Shown piece after piece: positions 56,210-64,000 of a stretch of 64,000 nt of DNA. Each line of letters starts with the position of its first letter. The stretch's first letter is position 1. Made by a program: the position numbers and the translations under genes. The notes beneath the pieces are model-generated. The model made no database searches. It was not told the origin of the DNA and saw only the letters and a program-made list of their open reading frames with translations. The stretch comes from Lewinella sp038528965 (GTDB lineage Bacteria > Bacteroidota > Bacteroidia > Chitinophagales > Saprospiraceae), in NCBI GenBank assembly GCA_038528965.1, contig JBCBEC010000017.1:1-64000 (forward strand), in the 5' to 3' direction.

Positions 56210-56591
56210 GAACGATTCGTTTGGTACCTACAGATCAAATTAACAACAAATTCTCTAATAAAAATACGCTCAGAGGCCCCTGATTGTTGCTTGTCGCTTT
56301 TTTATTTTTGGGATGTGATCCACCTTAAAGTACGAAATTTTCTGGTAAACGGTTCCTTTTGTGCCAGCCATTAATCATCTCCACATCTGATCGTGATCTC
56401 TTAAGCATAGGTTTTTACTCAGCAAAAAAGGCATAACCAACCTTTATTAAATCCCTGTACCGCAGCTAATCGCGCTAAGAATCGCAGAATCACGTGTTTT
56501 ACTTATAGAAGGATTTATGACTAAAAAAACAAACCCCGAATTGTAGGAATCTACAATCCGGGGCTTGGGCTCTATTCTTGAAAGTGGACAT
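56210..56591. other. rpoD upstream region and pnp terminator
   Basis: It contains the pnp terminator (56521-56563) and presumably the rpoD promoter; I find no clear -7 element. No gene is visible. Confidence 0.4.
56521..56563 (-). terminator. Intrinsic terminator of pnp
   Basis: CCCCGAATTGTAG (56534-56546) pairs with CTACAATCCGGGG (56551-56563), 13 positions with one mismatch and a loop of 4. On the minus strand it is followed by a T-rich run. Confidence 0.85.
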
Positions 56592-58838
56592 TTAGTCACG
56601 ACGTCCGCGGCCACCACCGCGACGATCTCCGCCACGACGATCACCTCCGCGGCCACCGCCACGACGATCTCCACCAACACTGGCGTTCTTCCAGCTTTCG
56701 TCGTAAGTTCCATCAGCACGCGGTACCAAAGCCTTACGAGATAGACGCAACTTACCCGTACGGTTGTCAACGTCGATCAACTTCACCTTTACGTGATCGC
56801 CTTCGCTGAAGTGCTCTTCCACGTTTTCAATACGGCTGTGGCTGATCTCAGATACGTGTAGCAAACCGCTCCGGCCATTGAAATCAACAAATACACCGTA
56901 AGGCATGATTGTCTTTACTACCGCATCATAATCGTCTCCAACTTTCGGAGTGAACGCAATACGGTTGATCGCAGCCTTCGCTTTTTCGATCGACTCCTTG
57001 TCGTTACTGGCAATGCTTACGTGACCTTTATCTTCTACTTCTTCGATATTGATAACGGTACCGGTCTCAGCTTGTAGCTCTTGTACTACTTTACCACCGG
57101 GTCCAATTACCGCACCGATGAAGGACTTGTCGATCACAACCACTTCGATACGTGGTGCGTGTGGCTTGAGGTCTTCGCGTGGTTCTGCGAGTTCCTTCGC
57201 CATTTCGTCCAAAATGTGGATACGACCGTCACGGGCTTGCTCCAAGGCAGTAGTCAACAGCTCGTACGGAAGACCGTCAATCTTGATATCCATCTGACAA
57301 GCAGTGATACCGTTGCGGGTACCCGTTACTTTGAAGTCCATATCACCAATGGCATCCTCATCACCCAGGATATCAGAAAGGATCACATTACGCTCACCGT
57401 CTGAGATCATCCCCATGGCAATACCAGAAACCGGATTCGTGATTTGGATACCGGCATCCATCAACGCCAGGGCACCGGCACATACGGTTGCCATAGACGA
57501 TGAACCATTAGACTCGGTGATATCACTTACGATACGGATGGTATAAGGCACATCTTCTGGTAGTACTTTTCTCAAAGAACGACCAGCCAAATTGGCGTGT
57601 CCAACCTCACGGCGACCAGGGCCACGCATCGGCTTCGTTTCACCTACAGAGTAGGCTGGGAAGTTGTAGTGCAAGATAAACTCATCATAAGTCAGGCCTA
57701 GCGCCTTATCAACCATCGCCTTATCGGTCTTTGTACCCAAGGTCAAAGAAGTCAGACTTTGTGTCTCTCCACGATTGAAGATAGCGGACCCGTGCGTAGA
57801 AGGCAGGTAGCTGGTCTCACACCAGATAGGGCGTACCTGATCTGGCACACGGCCATCCAAGCGAACCTTCTCGGCCATTACCATCTCACGGATTACCTCT
57901 TTCTGCAACTTATTGTAAGCAGTCTTAGCGTCACCCATGTTTTCTTCGCACCACTCTTCGCCTTTCTCCTCCAGCAGTCTTTCCTTCAAGCCTTCCTTAA
58001 CAGCCTTGAAAGCTGCTTTACGCTCGGCCTTATTCAGGGCACCTTTAGCTACCTTGTAGATCTCGTCTTTGGCCATTTCTTTGACCAAGGCCTTGATATC
58101 ATCGTCAACAGTTGGGCTTTCGAATACACGCTTATTTGCCGCTTTTTCGCCTACCTTTTCGGCCAGGTCCATTTGGGCCTGAATCTGCACCTTAATGGCT
58201 TCGTGACCAACTTTGATCGCTTCTACAAGTGCTTGCTCAGAGCATTCTTTAGCTTCTCCTTCTACCATCATTACGTTATCCATAGTTGCGGCAACGATGA
58301 TTTCTAGATCGGCATTTTCCAATGCACTGTAGTTAGGATTAACAACGTACTCATCATCAATACGAGCAACACGCACTTCCGAAAGCAGTGCCCCAATTGG
58401 AATATCAGAAACAGCAATGGCAGAACTGGCAGCCAGCGCAGCCAAAGCATCTGGTGGAACATCAGTATCACCTGAGATCAGGTTGATGATCACCTGCGTA
58501 TCGAACATGTAACCATCAGGGAACAAGGGACGAATCGCTCGGTCGACCAAACGAGAAGTCAAAATCTCGTAGTCATTTAGCTTCGCTTCCCGGCGAAAGA
58601 AGTTGCCAGGAATACGGCCAGCAGCCGCAAATTTTTCTTGATAGTCTACTGATAGAGGGAAGAAGGATTGGCCCTCACGCATCTCCGTAGTAGAAACAAC
58701 GGAGCAGAAAAGCATGGTATTACCCATACGTACCACCACCGAACCGTCGGCTTGGGTGGCTAGTTTGCCAGTTTCAATTACAACCTCGCGTCCGTCCGGC
58801 AAATTGAAGGACGAGGTAATAGGATTCTTTTGTCCCAT
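56592..58838 (-). CDS. pnp: Polynucleotide phosphorylase
   Basis: A 748-residue phosphorolytic 3'-5' exoribonuclease. Two RNase PH-like domains (GQSFFPLSVDYQEKFAAAGR; the second with FILHYNFPAYSVGE), a KH domain (IGAVIGPGGKVVQELQ) and an S1 domain (MPYGVFVDFNGRSGLLHVSE) are present. The tail after the S1 domain is RG-rich (GGDRRGGGRGGDRRGGDRR) and is longer than in many homologues. It lies downstream of rpsO on the same strand, the classic rpsO-pnp order. Confidence 0.96.
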   Translation of the reverse strand: MGQKNPITSSFNLPDGREVVIETGKLATQADGSVVVRMGNTMLFCSVVSTTEMREGQSFFPLSVDYQEKFAAAGRIPGNFFRREAKLNDYEILTSRLVDRAIRPLFPDGYMFDTQVIINLISGDTDVPPDALAALAASSAIAVSDIPIGALLSEVRVARIDDEYVVNPNYSALENADLEIIVAATMDNVMMVEGEAKECSEQALVEAIKVGHEAIKVQIQAQMDLAEKVGEKAANKRVFESPTVDDDIKALVKEMAKDEIYKVAKGALNKAERKAAFKAVKEGLKERLLEEKGEEWCEENMGDAKTAYNKLQKEVIREMVMAEKVRLDGRVPDQVRPIWCETSYLPSTHGSAIFNRGETQSLTSLTLGTKTDKAMVDKALGLTYDEFILHYNFPAYSVGETKPMRGPGRREVGHANLAGRSLRKVLPEDVPYTIRIVSDITESNGSSSMATVCAGALALMDAGIQITNPVSGIAMGMISDGERNVILSDILGDEDAIGDMDFKVTGTRNGITACQMDIKIDGLPYELLTTALEQARDGRIHILDEMAKELAEPREDLKPHAPRIEVVVIDKSFIGAVIGPGGKVVQELQAETGTVINIEEVEDKGHVSIASNDKESIEKAKAAINRIAFTPKVGDDYDAVVKTIMPYGVFVDFNGRSGLLHVSEISHSRIENVEEHFSEGDHVKVKLIDVDNRTGKLRLSRKALVPRADGTYDESWKNASVGGDRRGGGRGGDRRGGDRRGGGRGRRD

Positions 58839-58944
58839 AAAAACATGTTGAGCGCAACTACATCGAAAAATCGGACGCGCTCATTCATCACTTTCTCCAA
58901 GCGCGTTAAATTACTAGTGGGTAGTCGCAGTGGTTAAATATAGC

Positions 58945-58975
58945 GAGTGCTGCCCTTGATTAAAGAGCAGCACTC
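58945..58975 (-). terminator. Hairpin between rpsO and pnp
   Basis: A 9-bp perfect stem (58945-58953 with 58967-58975) with a loop of 13. On the minus strand the following sequence is only mildly T-rich, so it may be a processing site or weak terminator in a shared transcript. Confidence 0.5.
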
Positions 58976-58991
58976 ACATTAGTTCTTTCGC

Positions 58992-59276
58992 TTACTTGCG
59001 AATATTACGGATACCTAATTTCTCAATTAGGGCACGATATCCCATCAAGTCTTTCTTAGCCAGGTAGGTTAGCATCTGCTTACGACGACCAACCATCGTG
59101 AGCAATGCCTTACGGCAAGAGTGATCTTTGGGATGTTCCTTCAAGTGAGCACTAAGCTCCTTAATACGGTAAGTATACAGAGCGATTTGCCCTTCGGTCG
59201 ATCCAGTGTTGTTCTCAGAACCGCCGTACTCTTGGAAAATTTCCGCTTTCTTTTCTTTTGAAAGATAAACTGCCAT
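58992..59276 (-). CDS. rpsO: 30S ribosomal protein S15
   Basis: A 94-residue protein that binds the central domain of 16S rRNA. The start at 59276 (MAVYLSKEKKAEIFQEYGGS) is preferred to 59294 because S15 sequences begin there. The signature is in YRIKELSAHLKEHPKDHSCR and MVGRRKQMLTYLAKKDLMGY. Upstream lies a leader with a terminator-like hairpin. Confidence 0.95.
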   Translation of the reverse strand: MAVYLSKEKKAEIFQEYGGSENNTGSTEGQIALYTYRIKELSAHLKEHPKDHSCRKALLTMVGRRKQMLTYLAKKDLMGYRALIEKLGIRNIRK

Positions 59277-59329
59277 GTGAAAAGTTTGTGCCATTAGTGA
59301 TTACGAGAATCAGTTATAGCGACGTAAAC

Positions 59330-59377
59330 AAAAAAAGCCTGTACGCTTTCGACAGGCGTGCTCAGATTTTCCTAAGC
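59330..59377 (-). promoter_or_regulatory. rpsO leader with terminator-like hairpin
   Basis: On the minus strand a hairpin GCTTAG/CTGAGC (59360-59377) is followed by an 8-bp stem with one bulge (59337-59357) and then seven T (59330-59336). The position, between the promoter and rpsO, fits a transcription attenuator. It could instead be a terminator for upstream transcription. Confidence 0.5.
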
Positions 59378-59382
59378 GGGGG

Positions 59383-59413
59383 CAAAGGTAGTGGTTTTCT
59401 GTTGATTAGCCAA
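59383..59413 (-). promoter_or_regulatory. rpsO promoter
   Basis: -7 element TACCTTTG (59383-59390) and -33 element TTGG (59410-59413), 19 bases apart, both in the phylum consensus. Expected start of transcription is near 59375. Confidence 0.65.
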
Positions 59414-59841
59414 CTATCCTAATTAGTTCTCCATGACGGAGATTATGAGGCCTACGATGGGATACTATAATATTTACAACCAAAATTTTCCGACGGACTG
59501 TCCAGACAACAAGCCAATTTCGAAAGTACTTTCCTTATGGTGAATACGTTGCTGCCAATACCGACCATCTTTTTACGTAAAGGATAAGCAAGGACTCTTG
59601 ATGCGAGCATTTGGCAAATTTTATTTGAAATATACAAATAAGCCCGCACGGACGCCACCAGCCTAGCCACAGACACGAAAAAAATTGCGCTCGACACATT
59701 GCTACCAAAATCGGAAAATTCCGTTTCTTTGCCCCGCTGAACAAACCAAGGTATTAATCCGCTTGTTTGTTCTTTTGTGTATAGGTATACAATGCCTATC
59801 TTAAGGAAATATTCATTCACCAATTCAGCGAAATTTCGCTT
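59414..59841. other. Intergenic region before pdhA
   Basis: I see no convincing gene in these 428 bases. A minus-strand frame at 59452-59823 shows no family resemblance. Confidence 0.4.
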
Positions 59842-60873
59842 ATGGCAACAGCAACACCGACGAAGAAGAGAGCGACTAGAAAGAAGAAGCCTGCATATTC
59901 TAAAGAGCAGTATTTGGAGTGGTACACTCTAATGTTGCGCATCCGCAAGTTTGAGCAAAAAGCACTGATGGCCTACGGTCAACAAAAAGTGCGCGGTTTT
60001 TGCCACGTATATATTGGTCAGGAAGCCATTACCGCTGGCATGGAATCAGCGCTACAGGAAGGTGATGCAATTGTCACTGCTTACCGCCAGCACGGTACAG
60101 CTATCGGCCGTGGTGTCGGTACCAAAGAAGCTATGGCTGAGCTGTTTGGCAAAGCTACCGGTGTAAATAAAGGCAAAGGAGGCTCTATGCACTTCTTTAG
60201 CAAAGAAAATAACTACTACGGTGGTAACGGTATCGTAGGAGCACAGATTCCAATCGGTACAGGCATTGCCTTCGCTGAGAACTATCGCGACACAGATAAC
60301 CTGTGTGTAACCATGTTTGGTGACGGTGCTGCCCGCCAGGGAGCATTGCACGAATCATTTAACATGGCTATGACCTGGAAGCTCCCCGTACTCTACGTGT
60401 TGGAGAACAACGGTTATGCGATGGGTACTTCTGTCGAACGTACCTCCAATGTAACTGATATGTCTAAGCTAGGCTTGTCCTATGATATGCCAAGTGAGTC
60501 CGTAGACGGAATGGACCCTGCAGCTGTGCACGAAGCCGTAACTCGTGCGGCCGAGCACATCCGCTCGGGTAAAGGACCTTACTATCTGGAGATTCGTACC
60601 TACCGTTACAAAGGCCACTCGGTTTCTGACCCCGCCAAGTACCGGACTAAGGATGAGGTGAAGTCTTATCAGGATCGTGACCCGGTCAAGGTGGTAGAAA
60701 AGACCATTCTTGACGGTAAAATGGCAAGTGAGGAGGAAATCGCTGAAATCAAGAAGGCCGTTAATGCCGAAATTGACGAAGCTTACAAATTTGCTGAGGA
60801 ATCACCACTACCTGATCCAGCGGAGTTGTATACTGATAACTACTTGCAGGAAGATTATCCTTACCTGACGTAA
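59842..60873 (+). CDS. pdhA: Pyruvate dehydrogenase E1 component, alpha subunit
   Basis: A 343-residue thiamine-diphosphate enzyme subunit. The TPP motif is GDGAARQGALHESFNMAMTW, followed by YVLENNGYAMGTS. The phosphorylation-loop region is YRYKGHSVSDPAKYR. A lysine/arginine-rich N-terminus (KKRATRKKKPAYSKEQYLEW) precedes the domain. The beta subunit, E2 and E3 are not adjacent, and a terminator follows directly, so it is transcribed alone. Confidence 0.95.
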   Translation: MATATPTKKRATRKKKPAYSKEQYLEWYTLMLRIRKFEQKALMAYGQQKVRGFCHVYIGQEAITAGMESALQEGDAIVTAYRQHGTAIGRGVGTKEAMAELFGKATGVNKGKGGSMHFFSKENNYYGGNGIVGAQIPIGTGIAFAENYRDTDNLCVTMFGDGAARQGALHESFNMAMTWKLPVLYVLENNGYAMGTSVERTSNVTDMSKLGLSYDMPSESVDGMDPAAVHEAVTRAAEHIRSGKGPYYLEIRTYRYKGHSVSDPAKYRTKDEVKSYQDRDPVKVVEKTILDGKMASEEEIAEIKKAVNAEIDEAYKFAEESPLPDPAELYTDNYLQEDYPYLT

Positions 60874-60906
60874 AGAAGCAAGACTGATCCCCACTTACGG
60901 ACCAGC

Positions 60907-60947
60907 AAAAAAAGCGGCAGTAACTCATAGGTCACTGCCGCTTTTTT
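60907..60947 (+). terminator. Terminator of pdhA
   Basis: GCGGCAGT (60914-60921) pairs with ACTGCCGC (60934-60941), flanked by an A run and followed by TTTTTT. Confidence 0.85.
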
Positions 60948-60992
60948 ACATATCTTTGCCGCGTTTTAGAATTAATGTACTAAAAAGCAACA

Positions 60993-61679
60993 ATGGCAAA
61001 GGATAACAAAGGCAAATTGCCGAACGAAGAGACACTAGCGGACGCAGTAGGTCAGAAGTCGATCAACGAGATTTTTGAGGAAAACAAAAATGTGATCACC
61101 TACGCTTTGATTGGTTTGCTAGTGCTGGTAGCTGGATATATCCTCTATCGCCAAATGGTTATGGTTCCTAAGGAGCAGGAAGCCATTCAGCAGATGGCAC
61201 AAGCGCAGGTTCAGTTTGAACGCGACTCTTTTGCTTTGGCGCTTACCAATCCTGGTCAGGGATACCCTGGCCTGGTAGATATTGCTGACGATTACGGTAG
61301 TACCAAGGCGGGTAACCTCGCATTGTTCTACGCTGGCGTTAGCTACTTGCACCTCGGTCAGTTTGAGGCAGCTATCGATTACCTGGAAGATTTCAGCCCT
61401 GCTGGTGATATCACTCCCGCAATGGCAGCTGGTACGCTGGGCGATGCCTATTCTGAAGCCAATGACTTCGACAAGGCGCTTTCTTCTTACAATAAAGCAG
61501 TAAGCAACGCTGATAACCACTTAATTGCCGCTTACTACCTGAAGAAGGTAGGAATGCTGAGCGAGCGCCAAGGAGACAAAGAAGCGGCTCGTGCAGCCTA
61601 TCAGACCATCAAAGAAGAATACGCTGATACGCCGATCGCTACAGACATCGATAAGTTCCTAGTTCGCGTACAAGGATAA
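60993..61679 (+). CDS. TPR-type membrane-anchored protein
   Basis: A 228-residue protein with one membrane helix (about 36-55, TYALIGLLVLVAGYILY) and a helical repeat domain (GNLALFYAGVSYLHLGQFEA, then MAAGTLGDAYSEANDFDKAL and AAYYLKKVGMLSERQGDKEA) that forms tetratricopeptide repeats. The layout resembles YfgM/ancillary translocon proteins. Function is inferred only from the fold. It is preceded by TATCTTTG at 60952-60959. Confidence 0.8.
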   Translation: MAKDNKGKLPNEETLADAVGQKSINEIFEENKNVITYALIGLLVLVAGYILYRQMVMVPKEQEAIQQMAQAQVQFERDSFALALTNPGQGYPGLVDIADDYGSTKAGNLALFYAGVSYLHLGQFEAAIDYLEDFSPAGDITPAMAAGTLGDAYSEANDFDKALSSYNKAVSNADNHLIAAYYLKKVGMLSERQGDKEAARAAYQTIKEEYADTPIATDIDKFLVRVQG

Positions 61680-61717
61680 GCTTGTACAGGCTTTATTGCC
61701 AGTAATTACAACAGAAT

Positions 61718-61757
61718 AAAAAGGTAAGGTGTTAGACTACTACATCTTACCTTTTTT
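61718..61757 (+). terminator. Intrinsic terminator
   Basis: GGTAAGGTG (61723-61731) pairs with CATCTTACC (61743-61751), with A and T runs flanking. It lies after the TPR gene. Confidence 0.8.
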
Positions 61758-61781
61758 ATTTGTCCATAACCTAGACACACT

Positions 61782-62303
61782 ATGGCAAGTGCCCTTAAAA
61801 ACCTCTCGCAGTACGACGAAAACAATATGCCAGATGCTAAAGATTTGATATTTGGTATCGTCGTCGCGGATTGGAACGAAAAGATTACCCACGCCCTGTA
61901 TGAGGGCTGCTACGACACCCTGCTGAAGCATGGCGTGCAAGCAGATAATATTCACACCATACAAGTACCGGGTTCTTTCGAACTAACGGTAGGCGCACGC
62001 ATGTTGGCTGGCCGCCACAATTGCGACGCCGTGATTTGTCTGGGATGTGTGATCAAAGGAGAAACTTCTCACAACGAATACATCAATCAGGCAGTTGCAC
62101 AAGGACTCACCAATTTGAGCCTTACCAGCGGACGCCCTTTCGTATTCGGATTGCTTACCCCCAACGACGAGCAGCAAGCACTGGATCGTGCGGGTGGTAA
62201 ATACGGCAATAAAGGAGTGGAAGCTGCGGTAACGGGCCTGAGAATGGCCGCCTTGCGCCAGGAATTGAAGCAGGCAGGGAAGCAGCGGATTGGTTTTAAT
62301 TAA
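61782..62303 (+). CDS. ribH: 6,7-dimethyl-8-ribityllumazine synthase
   Basis: A 173-residue enzyme of riboflavin biosynthesis that condenses the amino-uracil intermediate with dihydroxybutanone phosphate. The motifs are FGIVVADWNEKITHAL, VPGSFELTVGARML, CLGCVIKGETSHNEYIN (with the catalytic His) and PFVFGLLTPN. It has a short N-terminal extension of about 25 residues. Confidence 0.95.
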   Translation: MASALKNLSQYDENNMPDAKDLIFGIVVADWNEKITHALYEGCYDTLLKHGVQADNIHTIQVPGSFELTVGARMLAGRHNCDAVICLGCVIKGETSHNEYINQAVAQGLTNLSLTSGRPFVFGLLTPNDEQQALDRAGGKYGNKGVEAAVTGLRMAALRQELKQAGKQRIGFN

Positions 62304-62314
62304 AGACTAGAGAA

Positions 62315-62345
62315 GTTATCGGAGAACTTTGAGTTCTCCGATAAC
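62315..62345. terminator. Convergent terminator of ribH and the OmpA gene
   Basis: A perfect 13-bp stem (62315-62327 with 62333-62345) with a 5-base loop. It lacks a T-run, so its efficiency is uncertain. Confidence 0.6.
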
Positions 62346-62361
62346 TCAACTGGATAAAAAC

Positions 62362-63906
62362 CTACTGGATAATCAAATCGAATTCTACTCTTCGATTTAG
62401 CGTTCTACCAGTAGCCGTAGAATTGGGTGCGATAGGATAATCTTCGCCAAAGCCAGCATAAGACATCTTAGTGGCTCTTGCGCCCTTCAGCAACAAGTAT
62501 TCGTAGCAGGCAGCCGCCCGCGCTTCAGATAATTCCAGATTGATCGTCTCATCCCCTACATTATCCGTATGGCCCGAAATGCGGAGCTGATACGCCGGAT
62601 AGCGTTTAAGGATGTCTCCAATTTGGTCCAGGATGTTATACGACTCCTCTTTGATCACCGCACTTCCGGTTTCAAACTGTACCGCACGCATCGCCAGATT
62701 CAGGACATCTTGTACTTCTTCTTCGATCTCCGGACAGCCCTTATTGGTCGTTAAACCGGCCTCTTCTGGGCAGCGGTCATCAGCGTCAATAACGCCATCA
62801 CCATCGGTATCCGGACAACCGGTATAAGGACCTGCTTTCTCAGGACATCGATCATCTTGATCCGCAACCCCGTCGCCATCCGTATCGGGGCAACCCTGAG
62901 TAGCTGCCGTGCCTTTGACATCAGGGCAGCGATCCACATCATCGGTAATATCATCACCATCACGGTCAGCACCGGGACAACCGTTTAGAGACACTAGTCC
63001 AGCCTCATCCGGACATTCATCAATACCGTCGTGTACTTGATCCCCATCACTATCGGGGCAACCTCTCATACTGTTGAGACCTGCCTCTTGTGGGCAATCA
63101 TCCTCAGGGTCAATCAAACCGTCGCCATCACTATCAGGACACCCCTCCAGCTCTGGTAAACCAGCCAATTCAGGGCACTGATCCTGGATGTCCACAATAC
63201 CGTCGGCGTCACGATCGGGGCACCCCATGGTAGCAACCGTACCCGGTTCGGTAGGACAATCATCATCTTTGTTCGCTACCCCGTCATTATCGGCATCCGG
63301 ACAACCGGCCGTAGCTGCTGGTCCCGCAATTTCCGGACATCCGTCATCGCTGTCTGCAATACCGTCTCCGTCTGTATCCTGAACGCCAAACTGGTACAAG
63401 TAACCCGCACCAAACTGCAAGTTATCTCGATTTTCCAACTCTGAGCTCCGGTATTCTCCTTGTAGAGACAAATAAGAATTGGGGCCCAGCATGTAATTGA
63501 CACCAGCTCCTAAGGGTATTTGAGTGTTACCGCTCTCGGTATTCTCAAATACGTAACCAACGCCACCAAGCAGGTAGGGCTGTAGCTTCTGCTCTCCACT
63601 CAAAGGATAAATGTGCAGCAGCGCGTCGAAGCTGGTGATGTTGCGGTTCTGGCTATCATCCACTACGTCGGCTACGCCAATTTTCAGGGGTACTGCTACT
63701 CCAAAATTGCGCGCAAATCGATAGCGATAATAGATCTCAAGACCAGCCGTGACACTGGCGTCAGCATCGTTTAGGGTGCCATAATCCACAGCCAGCACCT
63801 TCGCTGCCACAGCATGACGGTCGAAATTAGCCTTCTCCTGACCAAAGGCAAAATGAAGTGTTGCTCCCATCAGCAGGAGCGACAGGGCGATGTTTTTCCA
63901 ATTCAT
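62362..63906 (-). CDS. OmpA-family protein with eight thrombospondin type-3 repeats
   Basis: A 514-residue outer-membrane protein. The signal peptide ends HFAFG. A beta-barrel domain (about 25-176) is followed by eight consecutive units of about 27 residues, each of the type DTDGDGIADSDDGCP (177-390), which should bind calcium. The C-terminal OmpA peptidoglycan-binding domain (RISGHTDNVGDETINLELSE, then ARATKMSYAGFGEDYPIAPN) completes it. It should link outer membrane and cell wall. The nucleotide sequence of the repeats is also regular, which can favour slippage. Confidence 0.93.
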   Translation of the reverse strand: MNWKNIALSLLLMGATLHFAFGQEKANFDRHAVAAKVLAVDYGTLNDADASVTAGLEIYYRYRFARNFGVAVPLKIGVADVVDDSQNRNITSFDALLHIYPLSGEQKLQPYLLGGVGYVFENTESGNTQIPLGAGVNYMLGPNSYLSLQGEYRSSELENRDNLQFGAGYLYQFGVQDTDGDGIADSDDGCPEIAGPAATAGCPDADNDGVANKDDDCPTEPGTVATMGCPDRDADGIVDIQDQCPELAGLPELEGCPDSDGDGLIDPEDDCPQEAGLNSMRGCPDSDGDQVHDGIDECPDEAGLVSLNGCPGADRDGDDITDDVDRCPDVKGTAATQGCPDTDGDGVADQDDRCPEKAGPYTGCPDTDGDGVIDADDRCPEEAGLTTNKGCPEIEEEVQDVLNLAMRAVQFETGSAVIKEESYNILDQIGDILKRYPAYQLRISGHTDNVGDETINLELSEARAAACYEYLLLKGARATKMSYAGFGEDYPIAPNSTATGRTLNRRVEFDLIIQ

Positions 63907-64000
63907 GAGGTGTAACTTATAGTTTTCTCTAACCCAATCGTTACGTCCTATTAAGGCGTTTTGATCAGGCTTCCCGTTTTAATTTCAACACCATCCAACA

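Noticed and set aside
59452..59823. Minus-strand frame of 123 codons upstream of pdhA
   Set aside because: Its composition looks random (no domain, no signal) and it occupies the likely pdhA promoter region.
62770..63370. Regular repeats in the OmpA gene as a possible CRISPR array
   Set aside because: The periodicity of about 80 bases is explained by eight thrombospondin type-3 protein repeats in one open frame; spacers are not unique.

Overview
The window looks like chromosomal DNA from a member of the Bacteroidota, most plausibly a marine Saprospiria (Lewinella-like) bacterium. The evidence is: a SusC/SusD/SusE polysaccharide-utilisation locus, a secreted protein with a type IX secretion C-terminal sorting domain, a short (288 residue) Bacteroidota-type primary sigma factor, an ExbB-ExbD-ExbD-TonB operon, -7 elements of the Bacteroidota type (TAnnTTTG), and starts that lack clear Shine-Dalgarno sequences. 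The genus is an inference; no rRNA is present.

Layout. 0-3.2 kb: a cluster of hairpins of unknown nature, then valS (minus). 3.8-7.5 kb: AraC regulator, serine hydrolase lipoprotein and an ABC-2 exporter pair (plus). 7.5-14.8 kb: a Rossmann-fold protein, then the glutamate synthase genes gltB and gltD (minus), with related palindromic repeats in opposite orientation on either side of gltD. 15.2-18.1 kb: PadR regulator and MacB-type permease. 18.4 kb: tRNA-Ser(UGA) with a good promoter and terminator. 19-20.3 kb: unknown lipoprotein. 20.5-23.0 kb: a minus-strand cluster of zinc-ribbon protein, Lgt paralogue, radical SAM protein resembling tetraether lipid synthase (Tes/MJ0619), and small membrane protein. 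23.2-25.3 kb: three overlapping genes of unknown function. 25.5-27.6 kb: ECF sigma factor, likely anti-sigma factor and a DUF4097-like surface protein. 28.0-31.0 kb: MFS sugar transporter plus GH32 fructan/sucrose hydrolase. 31.0-33.1 kb: RlpA-SPOR protein and folC. 33.5-35.1 kb: a 5'-truncated RHS tip with an overlapping small membrane gene, possibly its immunity protein. 35.3-37.8 kb: TonB/ExbD/ExbD/ExbB. 38.1-40.6 kb: large glycine-rich, PKD-containing T9SS cargo. 40.6-45.1 kb: small membrane proteins, a lipoprotein, a monoacylglycerol-lipase-like hydrolase, fmt and an esterase. 45.3-47.7 kb: a broken GH13 amylase and a beta-lactamase-fold protein without the SxxK serine. 48.1-54.3 kb: susC, susD and susE. 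54.5-64 kb: housekeeping genes rpoD, pnp, rpsO, pdhA and ribH, with a TPR membrane protein and an OmpA-family protein.

The two observations I rate highest are: (i) the Lgt-paralogue / Tes-like radical SAM cluster at 20.5-23.0 kb, which could modify membrane lipids or a lipid-anchored substrate; and (ii) a SusD (724 residues) carrying, inside its fold, a pair of carbohydrate-binding modules closely similar to the pair at the C-terminus of the neighbouring SusE. The amylase next to that locus is a pseudogene, so the starch-type uptake system has no intact local amylase in this window. Decay (amylase, SxxK-less hydrolase, RHS tip) is concentrated between 33 and 48 kb.
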